NCBI RefSeq assembly: GCF_031457455.1
Contig: NZ_JAVDWU010000007.1
Span: 62,001 to 126,000 of the forward strand
From: Hydrogenophaga palleronii_A
GTDB lineage: Bacteria; Pseudomonadota; Gammaproteobacteria; Burkholderiales; Burkholderiaceae_C
DNA length: 64,000 nucleotides
Direction of reading: 5' to 3'
Shown here piece after piece: positions 41,637 through 49,233 of this stretch. Numbering within the stretch: the first letter of the stretch is position 1; each line of letters starts with the position of its first letter. The position numbers and the translations under genes were made by a program. Under the pieces are notes generated by a model. It made no database searches and was not told where the DNA came from. It saw only the letters and a list, made by a program, of their open reading frames with translations.

Positions 41637-43307
41637 GTGCTCAAAAACCTTATGCTGCCGGTCGCTCTTCTGGTGCTGAGTCAGGTCGCATATGCCCAGC
41701 AGCCACCCAGTGCGGGCAGCCAGCTCCGGCAGATTCCGCCGGCACCCGCGCCGCAGGAACTGGCGCCGGACATCCGCATCGAGTCTGGTCCCACACCCGC
41801 CACACCTGCGTCTGACGCGGTCAAGATCATGGTCAATCGCTTGCAGGTGACTGGCGCGACCGTTTACCTCGAAGCCGAACTGCTCGCACTGACCGGTTTT
41901 CGGCCCGGCAGCGAACTGAGCCTGGCCGACTTGCGCGTCATGGCTCAGAAGATCACCGACCGCTATCGCAGCCAGGGGTACTTCCTGGCTCAGGCCTACC
42001 TGCCGGCCCAGGAGATCAAGGACGGCGTGGTCGCCATCGCCGTGATCGAGGGCCAGTTCGGCAAGATCGACGTGCGCAACAAAAGCACACTGTCCGACGC
42101 CCAGATCCAGCGACAACTGGAGGGGCTCAACAGCGGCGACACGATTCTTATCGCGCCAATCGAGAGCCGGTTGTTGCGGCTGTCAGACACGCCCGGCGTG
42201 AAAGTCAGCTCGACCCTGACCCCAGGGGCATCCCTCGGCACCTCCGACCTGATCGTTGACGTGGTGCCGGGCAAGCGCGTCTCGGGCAGCATCGATGCCG
42301 ACAACGCCGGCAACCGCTACACCGGCGAATACCGCGTGGGGGCCACGCTGAACCTGAACAACCCGGCCGGGCTGGGCGACGTGGCTTCACTGCGGGCGCT
42401 GACCTCAGGCCCGGGGCTGACCTATGCGCGGGCCTCCTACCAGGTGCCGGTGGGCCGGGCGACGGTGGGTGTGGCCTACAGCTGGTTGAACTACGAACTG
42501 GGCAAGGAGTTTGCGTTCGCGCAGGCCACTGGAACGGCCAGGATCGCAAGCGTGTACGGCACTTACCCCCTTATCCGCACGCGCAACACCCATCTGCACG
42601 CCGGCCTGGCCTTTGACGCCAAGACGTTTCAGGACAAGCGGCCACTGAACCCGGACATGCCGGTGGAAGACAAGAAGGCCCAGGTGCTGATGGCGAGCTT
42701 GCGGGGTGAACACCGCGACCAACTGGGCCGGGGCGGGGTGACCGGCTTTTCACTGACCTGGTCGACCGGCAACATCGATCTACAAACGCCCGGTCTGGTA
42801 CTGGCCGACGCGCCGGTGCAAAGCAACGGGCATTTCAACAAGCTGGGCTTGCACGCCTCGCGGCTGCAAAGCGTGACCGACACCGTTTCGCTCTACGCCG
42901 GTGTCAGCGGCCAGTTGGCCTCGAAGAACCTCGATGCGTCCGAAAAGATGGGGCTGGGCGGCATGTACGGCGTGCGGGCCTACCCGGAAGGCGAAGCCTA
43001 TGCTGACCAGGGCTACATGGCAACCCTCGAAGCCCGGGTGCGGCTGCCCAAACCCGATCAATTGCCCGGGCAGCTGCACCTGATCGGCTTTGTCGACACC
43101 GGCAGCGTGACCATCAACAAGAACCCGTGGTCGCACGCTACGCCGAACACCAGAACCCTGCACGGCGCCGGTGTGGGCGTGAACTGGGCTGAGCCCAACA
43201 ACTTCGCGGTGCGGGCGTACTACGCCCGCAAGCTGGGCAATGAACCTGCCACCTCGGCGCCCGACAAATCGGGCCGGTTCTGGATCCAGGCCATCAAGTA
43301 TTTCTGA
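41637..43307 (+). CDS. Two-partner secretion outer-membrane transporter (TpsB/ShlB/FhaC family)
   Basis: A 556-aa outer-membrane protein with a signal peptide (LKNLMLPVALLVLSQVAYAQ; cleavage after the AYA near residue 20). A Pro-rich linker leads to POTRA domains (IMVNRLQVTGATVYLEAELL, DGVVAIAVIEGQFGKIDVRN) and then a 16-strand barrel, with GGMYGVRAYPEGEAYADQGY near residue 445 as the VRGY/G-D-x-G motif. It exports the TpsA protein encoded 75 nt downstream. Start GTG at 41637 gives the signal; an ATG at 41652 would cut into it. Confidence 0.87.
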   Translation: MLKNLMLPVALLVLSQVAYAQQPPSAGSQLRQIPPAPAPQELAPDIRIESGPTPATPASDAVKIMVNRLQVTGATVYLEAELLALTGFRPGSELSLADLRVMAQKITDRYRSQGYFLAQAYLPAQEIKDGVVAIAVIEGQFGKIDVRNKSTLSDAQIQRQLEGLNSGDTILIAPIESRLLRLSDTPGVKVSSTLTPGASLGTSDLIVDVVPGKRVSGSIDADNAGNRYTGEYRVGATLNLNNPAGLGDVASLRALTSGPGLTYARASYQVPVGRATVGVAYSWLNYELGKEFAFAQATGTARIASVYGTYPLIRTRNTHLHAGLAFDAKTFQDKRPLNPDMPVEDKKAQVLMASLRGEHRDQLGRGGVTGFSLTWSTGNIDLQTPGLVLADAPVQSNGHFNKLGLHASRLQSVTDTVSLYAGVSGQLASKNLDASEKMGLGGMYGVRAYPEGEAYADQGYMATLEARVRLPKPDQLPGQLHLIGFVDTGSVTINKNPWSHATPNTRTLHGAGVGVNWAEPNNFAVRAYYARKLGNEPATSAPDKSGRFWIQAIKYF

Positions 43308-43382
43308 ACCTGTCCAGCGCGGGCCTGGCCTGGGCTGATGTTGCTCCGAAGTCGAGCCTTGAAGAAACCGCGAAAGAACGCC

Positions 43383-45818
43383 ATGAACCGTATTCACCGA
43401 TCCATCTGGAACGACCAGACCGGCACCTTCGTGGCCGTGGCTGAAAACACCCGCAGTGCCGGCAAGAAGGGCTCGTCCTGTTCGTCAGCCGCTGCGGCGG
43501 CTGGCGCTTGCTTCAGGCTGAAGGCCCTGGCCGTTTCGCTGATGCTGGCCTGCGGGGGAACTGCTTTTGCGCAACCCACAGGCGGCACGGTCTCGGCAGG
43601 CAGTGCCACCATAGGGGGCACACCCGGCGCCATGGTCATCACCCAGACCACGGCCAACGTGGCCATCAACTGGGAGAGCTTTGGCATCCAGGCCGGCGAG
43701 TCGGTTCAGTTTGTGCAGCCAGGCACCAGCTCGGTGGTCATGAACCGGGTCGTCGGTCCGGACCCCACGAGCATCCTGGGCAGCCTCACATCCAACGGCA
43801 AGGTGTTCCTGGTCAACCCCAACGGCATCCTTTTTGGCCCGAGCGCTTCAGTCAATGTGGGCGGGCTGGTGGCATCCACGCTGGGCATTTCCGATGCCGA
43901 CTTCATGGCCGGCAACTACACGTTCTCTGGTGCGGGCACAGGATCGGTGGTCAACGAAGGCGAGATCACCGCAGCCGACGGTGGCTACGTGGCGCTGCTG
44001 GGTGCGAATGTGAGCAACGACGGGGACATCGTCGCCCGGTTCGGTACGGTCGCGCTGGCCGCTGGTGATGCGATGACGCTGGACATGGCGGGTGATCAGT
44101 TGCTCAGCGTCACCGTCGACGAGGGTGTGGTCAATGCACTGGTGGAAAACGGCGGCTTGATCCAGGCCGATGGCGGCCGGGTGCTGATGACCACCCGGGC
44201 CGCAGGCAGCCTGTTGTCCAATGCGGTCAACAACACCGGCGTGATTCAGGCGCAGACGATTCTCAGCGAAGAGGGCACCATCCTGCTCACAGGCGGCCTG
44301 GAAAATGGCGATGTGACCGTGGATGGCACCCTGGACGCTTCTGCGCCCGGCGGTGGTGATGGCGGTTTCATCGAAACCTCCGCAGCCGATGTGAAGATCG
44401 CCACCACGGCGACCGTGACCACGCTCGCGCCCACGGGTGAAACAGGCGAGTGGCTGATTGGCTCGCAAGACTTCATCATTGAAGACACGCCCACGGCCAA
44501 CTTTTCTGCAACCACGCTTTCAGACATGCTGGTGACCAACAGCGTGACCATCAGCACGGCCACTGATGCCGATGGCGAGCTCATCCGCAGCTTGTCGACG
44601 TCCGATCTTTACGCTCCGGCGGCCGGCGGTGGCGGCATCAAAGTCAACGATGCCCTCGTATGGACAGCAAGTTCCACCCCGACGACGCTGACCTTGTTGT
44701 CCGGTCGCGATGTGATCATTGATGCCCCCATCACCGCGACCAACGGCAACCTGGCCGTTTGCTGTGGTCGCGATGTGGATGTGATGCTGGGCGCTGACAT
44801 CACAACGACCAATGGAAGTGTGTTGCTGGGTGCCGGGAGGGACATCGATCTGAGCGCCGCACTGACCACCACTAACGGCAATGTCACCATGTGCGCCGCC
44901 AACGATATCGTCATCAGTGGTGAGATCACCCTGACCCACACCACGTCCATCATTGACGGGCAAAGCCTGGGCCTGCCTTTGGGACTGGTGCTGGCCGCCG
45001 GGTATGGCGCTGGCGCCCCGGGCCCTGACGGTGGAACGGTTGCATTTGCGCCGTTGGCGCCGCCAGCGACGGTCACAGGTGCGCCGACCACAGTCATCTA
45101 CAACCCGGACGCCTACACCACGCCTACCGACTACGCCCCCAACTTCACCGGCGCGGCACCCGTTCAGCGTATGCTGGTCTATGCCCAGGCCGAGGACAAG
45201 GTCGCCGACGGCAACACCACGGCCACCATCTTGCCTTTGCTGCAGGGTGACCCGGAGGGCGATGTGTCGTTGGTGGCGGGTTCCGGCAACGCCGCCAACT
45301 TCAATACCGCGACCGTCGGCACGAACAAGCTCGTGACCTTGAGCGGTTACAGCCTGAGCGGCGCAGACGCCAGCCAATATGCGCTCGCAGTCCCTTGCTG
45401 CGGGCCCGCCGTGTCCAGGACAAGCGCCAGCATCACGGCGGCACCAGCACCAGCACCAGCACCAGCACCAGCACCAGCACCAGCACCAGCACCAGCACCA
45501 GCACCAGCACCAGCACCAGCACCAGCACCAGCACCGCCACCGCCACCGGTGGCCGCTGCCACGGTGGTGTCGTCTCAGCTTGTGGACACCGGGTCCCTGC
45601 CTTCCCTGATGTCGCCATACACACGGGCCGCCTTCGTTTCACAGGGCTACGTTTTCACGATGTCGCCAGCAGCACCTTTGCCCCATTCAACCCTGGTGGT
45701 GGAGGCTCCGGCGGAGAAGGAGGCGCAGGCAGCTGAGGTGCCGCTGGCATCGCCCATTGCAGTGCCGCTCCCCATCTACCGAGCGCCGGTGCGCGTTCCC
45801 AAACCGGAACGGAACTGA
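43383..45818 (+). CDS. Two-partner secretion exoprotein (TpsA) with TPS domain, YDG domain and Ala-Pro linker
   Basis: An 811-aa exported protein. Residues 1-30 (NRIHRSIWNDQTGTFVAVAE) form an extended signal-peptide region, followed by a hydrophobic core and cleavage after AFAQ near residue 78. The TPS secretion domain includes SVVMNRVVGPDPTSILGSLT and VFLVNPNGILFGPSASVN (NPNGI motif). A beta-helix with repeated TTNG-x-V-x-x-G-x-DI runs from about 370 to 560. AEDKVADGNTTATILPLLQG is a YDG-type domain. Then come about 16 Ala-Pro pairs and a tail of 85 residues. Unpaired CC doublets (AVCCGRD, VPCCGP) are unusual for a secreted filament. Cargo of the TpsB encoded upstream. Confidence 0.85.
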   Translation: MNRIHRSIWNDQTGTFVAVAENTRSAGKKGSSCSSAAAAAGACFRLKALAVSLMLACGGTAFAQPTGGTVSAGSATIGGTPGAMVITQTTANVAINWESFGIQAGESVQFVQPGTSSVVMNRVVGPDPTSILGSLTSNGKVFLVNPNGILFGPSASVNVGGLVASTLGISDADFMAGNYTFSGAGTGSVVNEGEITAADGGYVALLGANVSNDGDIVARFGTVALAAGDAMTLDMAGDQLLSVTVDEGVVNALVENGGLIQADGGRVLMTTRAAGSLLSNAVNNTGVIQAQTILSEEGTILLTGGLENGDVTVDGTLDASAPGGGDGGFIETSAADVKIATTATVTTLAPTGETGEWLIGSQDFIIEDTPTANFSATTLSDMLVTNSVTISTATDADGELIRSLSTSDLYAPAAGGGGIKVNDALVWTASSTPTTLTLLSGRDVIIDAPITATNGNLAVCCGRDVDVMLGADITTTNGSVLLGAGRDIDLSAALTTTNGNVTMCAANDIVISGEITLTHTTSIIDGQSLGLPLGLVLAAGYGAGAPGPDGGTVAFAPLAPPATVTGAPTTVIYNPDAYTTPTDYAPNFTGAAPVQRMLVYAQAEDKVADGNTTATILPLLQGDPEGDVSLVAGSGNAANFNTATVGTNKLVTLSGYSLSGADASQYALAVPCCGPAVSRTSASITAAPAPAPAPAPAPAPAPAPAPAPAPAPAPAPAPPPPPVAAATVVSSQLVDTGSLPSLMSPYTRAAFVSQGYVFTMSPAAPLPHSTLVVEAPAEKEAQAAEVPLASPIAVPLPIYRAPVRVPKPERN
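45441..45530 (+). repeat. (GCACCA)15 hexanucleotide tract encoding Ala-Pro repeats
   Basis: Fifteen uninterrupted GCACCA units run from 45441, then GCACCG and CCACCG units. They code for Ala-Pro pairs and then poly-Pro in the TpsA linker. Length changes would be in frame, so variability in spacing rather than on/off switching is expected. Confidence 0.85.
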
Positions 45819-45825
45819 GCCCACG

Positions 45826-46590
45826 GTGGGGACAATTGAAAAAAGGCAAGGGTCTTCAGCCGATAAATGGCTTTGGGGATGGCTGCTTGTCTGTTTGATC
45901 GGCGCGCAGGCTCATGCGGCCCAGGATGAGGCGCCACAACCCGTCCAGAAAGGGGAGCAAGCGCAATTCCCCGAGAGCGCCCAGCGCTCGAGACGGGCCG
46001 ACTTCAACCAGATCAGAGCCTCCGAAGATGCCCGGCTCCTGGCCCATTGGGTGGTGGGTTCGGGCGATAACCTGAACAAGCCTTTTGTGATCGTTGACAA
46101 GCGGGAAGCCAGGGTGCTCGTGTTCGATGCCAGGGGGAAGTTGCGGGGCGCATCCCCCGCGCTGATTGGACTGGCCATCGGCGATCACTCGGTGCCCGGC
46201 ATCGGCGACAAGAAGCTGTCGGACATTCGCCCGGAAGAACGCACCACGCCGGCAGGCCGTTTTGTGGCTCATCTGGACAAGAACCTCAGGGGCCAGGAAA
46301 TGCTCTGGGTGGACTACGACACAGCCGTCTCCCTGCACCCGGTGGTCAAAGGCCATCCCATGGAGCGCCGTGCTCAAAGGCTGGCCAGTTCTTCGCCGGC
46401 AGAGCGGCGCATTTCCTACGGGTGCATCAACGTTCCCGCGCATTTTTACAAGCAGGTGGTGAGCCCTGCCTTTACCGGGACGGACGGCATTGTTTATGTG
46501 CTGCCCGAAGTTCGATCCATGCAGGAGGTTTTCGGGACCGACGATGGCTGGAAAGAAGGCAGCCGGCAGAGCAAGGGCATCCACAGGTAG
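45826..46590 (+). CDS. L,D-transpeptidase catalytic-domain protein, exported
   Basis: A 254-aa protein starting with GTG at 45826, with a hydrophobic signal (WLWGWLLVCLIGAQAHAAQ, cleavage near residue 36). The catalytic YkuD-like domain runs from about 95 to 235: FVIVDKREARVLVFDARGKL, RTTPAGRFVAHLDKN and the active-site RRISYGCINVPAHFY, where Cys is nucleophile; Tyr replaces the usual His of SHGC. It would act in the periplasm on peptidoglycan cross-links or anchoring. It starts 8 nt after the tpsA stop. A role in letting the TpsA product through the wall or in anchoring it is speculation. Confidence 0.75.
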   Translation: MGTIEKRQGSSADKWLWGWLLVCLIGAQAHAAQDEAPQPVQKGEQAQFPESAQRSRRADFNQIRASEDARLLAHWVVGSGDNLNKPFVIVDKREARVLVFDARGKLRGASPALIGLAIGDHSVPGIGDKKLSDIRPEERTTPAGRFVAHLDKNLRGQEMLWVDYDTAVSLHPVVKGHPMERRAQRLASSSPAERRISYGCINVPAHFYKQVVSPAFTGTDGIVYVLPEVRSMQEVFGTDDGWKEGSRQSKGIHR

Positions 46591-46616
46591 CTCTCCCGGT
46601 GGTTTGGCGCTAAAGT

Positions 46617-46632
46617 ATGGATGTATATCCAG
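46617..46632. promoter_or_regulatory. Candidate LexA (SOS) box upstream of the PA0069-type radical SAM gene
   Basis: On the minus strand CTGGATATACATCCAT differs from a perfect CTG-N10-CAG type box only in the last triplet half and closely resembles the E. coli ruvAB box (CTGGATATCTATCCAG). It sits 21 nt before the radical SAM start. Pseudomonas PA0069 is reported as a LexA-regulon gene, which supports it. Binding not tested. Confidence 0.5.
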
Positions 46633-46653
46633 TAGTTTGCCGGCGCCGCTGCC

Positions 46654-47751
46654 ATGACCCACGATCACATTCCCATCCACGTCCTCAAGGGCCGCGGCAT
46701 CGCCCACCACCAGCCACACCGGTTTGAGGCCGACACGCGTGCTGCGTTCGACGATGGCTGGGGCACGCTTGATGAGACCGTGGCTGCTGGCGAAGAGGCG
46801 GCAGCCCCCGCCACCCAGGTCAGCTTTGAAGAAGCGCGCAGCGCCATCACTCGCAATGCATCGCCCGACCTCGGCTTCACGCTGGGCCTGAACCCGTACC
46901 GGGGCTGCGAGCACGGCTGTGTGTACTGCTACGCCCGCCCCACCCACAGCTACCTGAACCTCTCGCCCGGGCTGGACTTTGAAACCCGGCTGGTGGCCAA
47001 GCGCAACATCGCGGCGGTGCTGCGCGAAGAGCTGTTGCGCCCGGGCTTTGTGCCTGAGCGACTGGCGGTGGGCACCGTGACCGACGCCTACCAACCCATC
47101 GAGCGTGACTTGCAGCTCACGCGCGAGGTGCTGGCCGTGTTGAGCGCCGCACACTTCCCGCTGGCCATGGTGACCAAGGGCAGTGGCGTGGAGCGCGACC
47201 TGGACCTGCTCGCCCCCATGGGAGCCCAAAGGCTGGCGGCGGTGTACGTGACCATCACCACGCTCGACGCGAAGCTCGCGCGCATTCTGGAGCCACGCGC
47301 CGCCGCACCGCACCGGCGTCTGCGCACCATCCGCACGATGGCCGAGGCGGGTGTGCCCGTGGGCGTGAGCGTGTCGCCCCAGATCCCGTTCATCAACACC
47401 GACATGGAACAGGTGCTGGAAGCCGCCTATGAAGCCGGCGCGCGCCGGGCCTTCTATCAGGTGCTGCGCCTGCCCTGGGAGCTCAAGCCCATGTTCCGCC
47501 AGTGGCTGCAGCTGCACTACCCGGACCGGGCCGAGCGCGTGATGGCCCGCGTGCAGGACCTGCACGGCGGCAAGGACTACGACGCCGACTTCGCCACGCG
47601 CATGAAGGGCCAGGGCATCTGGGCCGATCTGCTGCGCCAGCGCTTCACCAAAACCTGCGACCGTCTGGGCTTCAACCGCGACCGTGAACCGCTGGACCTG
47701 AACCAGTTCCGGCCGGCGGCGCTGCGGGGGCAGCGTGATCTGTTTGGTTGA
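46654..47751 (+). CDS. PA0069 family radical SAM protein
   Basis: A 365-aa radical SAM protein with the CEHGCVYCYARP cluster motif (CxxxCxxC, about residue 90) preceded by ITRNASPDLGFTLGLNPYRG. AVGTVTDAYQPIERDLQLTR and FPLAMVTKGSGVERDLDLL follow the SAM barrel; the protein resembles the SplB spore-photoproduct-lyase group and PA0069. A role in DNA repair is suggested by the SplB likeness and by an SOS-like box in front, but no photolyase residue can be proved. It is convergent with a DUF1653-type gene 8 nt away. Confidence 0.85.
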   Translation: MTHDHIPIHVLKGRGIAHHQPHRFEADTRAAFDDGWGTLDETVAAGEEAAAPATQVSFEEARSAITRNASPDLGFTLGLNPYRGCEHGCVYCYARPTHSYLNLSPGLDFETRLVAKRNIAAVLREELLRPGFVPERLAVGTVTDAYQPIERDLQLTREVLAVLSAAHFPLAMVTKGSGVERDLDLLAPMGAQRLAAVYVTITTLDAKLARILEPRAAAPHRRLRTIRTMAEAGVPVGVSVSPQIPFINTDMEQVLEAAYEAGARRAFYQVLRLPWELKPMFRQWLQLHYPDRAERVMARVQDLHGGKDYDADFATRMKGQGIWADLLRQRFTKTCDRLGFNRDREPLDLNQFRPAALRGQRDLFG

Positions 47752-47759
47752 CGGCGCGC

Positions 47760-48272
47760 TCAGGCCGCAGCTTGAGGAGGCTTTTGGCTGATCAGTTCAA
47801 TCGCATCGTCCCGCCAATAGCCCATGGCGTTGTAGAAGCCTTCCCACACACAGCCGTTGCAGCCGCGTTCGCAGCAGGTGGTGGGTTCGGGCGGCGGTGG
47901 GCGCAGGGCGGCGTCCAGGTCCATGCCCCGGCGCTGCGCCTGGTCGCGCAGATAGGCCACCAGGGCGTGCGCGGTGGGCAGGTCGGCCAAAGGCACTTCG
48001 GCGGGGTTCCAGGGCACAAACCGGCGCTGATGCCGCCCGTCGAATTCCGCGCTTTGATTGAACATGGCGGCCGGGCGCACCCACAGGCCCAAGCCGCCGT
48101 ACAAGGCGCGGTACACGGTCATGCCCTGCAGGGTTTCGCTGCAGCGCACTGTGTCGATCACCGCGTACCAGCCACCTTTGTAGTGGCGGTACAGGCCCGG
48201 TGGCGTGGCGTCCAGCGGGGGCAGGTCGGTGTCGGTGGGATCGGACGCGGGCGTGACGGGTGAAAAGCTCAT
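47760..48272 (-). CDS. DUF1653 plus oxidoreductase-like domain protein
   Basis: A 170-aa protein with two parts. Residues 25-105 (PPGLYRHYKGGWYAVIDTVR, GMTVYRALYGGLGLWVRPAA, RFVPWN) fit DUF1653, a small beta domain. The end (CCERGCNGCVWEGFYNAMGY) is the Cys-rich oxidoreductase-like motif with four Cys, CxxxCxxC in pattern. Function unknown; Fe-S or zinc binding is likely from the Cys. The fusion of the two is uncommon as far as I can tell, but could be standard in the order. Confidence 0.65.
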   Translation of the reverse strand: MSFSPVTPASDPTDTDLPPLDATPPGLYRHYKGGWYAVIDTVRCSETLQGMTVYRALYGGLGLWVRPAAMFNQSAEFDGRHQRRFVPWNPAEVPLADLPTAHALVAYLRDQAQRRGMDLDAALRPPPPEPTTCCERGCNGCVWEGFYNAMGYWRDDAIELISQKPPQAAA

Positions 48273-48318
48273 GGCGACCGGATTGTCACCGATCGGTCCG
48301 GCTCCATGTCCGGCTGCG

Positions 48319-49233
48319 TCAGTCGCCGTGATGGGTGGATACCAGCACGTCCACCTCGGCTTCCGCCAGCACATGTCTGGTCACGCTGCCCAGCAGCAGT
48401 TCTTCTGCCGCCTGGCGCCCGTGCTTGCCAATCACGATCAGGTCGCAGGCGCGTTCGCCGGCCTGCATGAGGATGTGCATGGGCGCATCGCCTTCGGTCA
48501 GGCTCAGGGTGAACTGGTCGGGCAGCAGGCTGTGGCGGTCCACAAGGGCTTCCAGGTGGTCGCGGGCGTCTTGCCTGGCGCGCTCGCGGTAGTGGCTCAG
48601 GGTGGCGTCGTCCACACCCGCAAAGCGCAGTTTTTCTTCGAACGGAATCGAGAAGCTGTGCATGAGCACCAGGTGTGCGCCGGGGGCCACTGCGCGTGCG
48701 ACGTCCACCGCATGCTCAGACCATCTGGAAAAATCCAGCGGCACCAAAACGCGCTGGTAGGGCGCACTGGCTTCGGTGCGCACCGCCAGCAACGGCACGT
48801 TTGTCTTGCCCATCAGGCGCTCGGCGGTGGTGCCGATCAACAGGTGGTGCAGCGGGTTGGTGCCGCGCACACCCACCACCACAAGGCCAGCTTCCACCGC
48901 GTCAGCCTGCTCGCAGATCTCGCTCACCGGCGGCCCCTCAACGATGTGTGTGAGCAGGATGAGGTCACCACCCAGTTCGCCCAGCAACCGGACCCCTTCG
49001 TCGTCCAGGCGTTTGCGCGTCTGTTGCGACATGCGCACCTGCCACAGCTTGCTGTTGTCCAGCCAGGCCTTCATGTCGTCAAGCAGGTTGCCGTGGACCA
49101 CGTGCAGCAGATGCAGGGGCAGCGACTGGTCGCGGGCGATGAGGGCGGCTCGGTCGGTGGCGCGCCTGGCCGCCGTTGAAAAGTCCGTGGCGACCACGAT
49201 GGCGTTGAGGTCGATCTTGTTGCGTGTGGTCAT
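48319..49233 (-). CDS. Universal stress protein with two UspA domains
   Basis: A 304-aa tandem UspA protein. Domain 1 (about 10-150) ends with VVVGVRGTNPLHHLLIGTTA, a G-x2-G-x9-G-S/T nucleotide loop; domain 2 (about 158-300) begins RVLVPLDFSRWSEHAVDVAR and ends IVIGKHGRQAAEELLLGSVT. ATP binding is expected from these loops. Its start overlaps the stop of the K+/H+ antiporter gene (ATGA at 49230-49233), so the two are translationally coupled and may work together in stress or cation homeostasis. Confidence 0.85.
   Translation of the reverse strand: MTTRNKIDLNAIVVATDFSTAARRATDRAALIARDQSLPLHLLHVVHGNLLDDMKAWLDNSKLWQVRMSQQTRKRLDDEGVRLLGELGGDLILLTHIVEGPPVSEICEQADAVEAGLVVVGVRGTNPLHHLLIGTTAERLMGKTNVPLLAVRTEASAPYQRVLVPLDFSRWSEHAVDVARAVAPGAHLVLMHSFSIPFEEKLRFAGVDDATLSHYRERARQDARDHLEALVDRHSLLPDQFTLSLTEGDAPMHILMQAGERACDLIVIGKHGRQAAEELLLGSVTRHVLAEAEVDVLVSTHHGD

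Noticed and set aside
45379..45736. Poly-His/Gln and Thr/Ser open frames over the GCACCA tract
   Set aside because: Alternative-frame readings of the hexanucleotide repeat inside tpsA.
45856..47565. 569-codon minus-strand frame over the transpeptidase and radical SAM genes
   Set aside because: Opposite strand to two genes with catalytic motifs; low-complexity translation.
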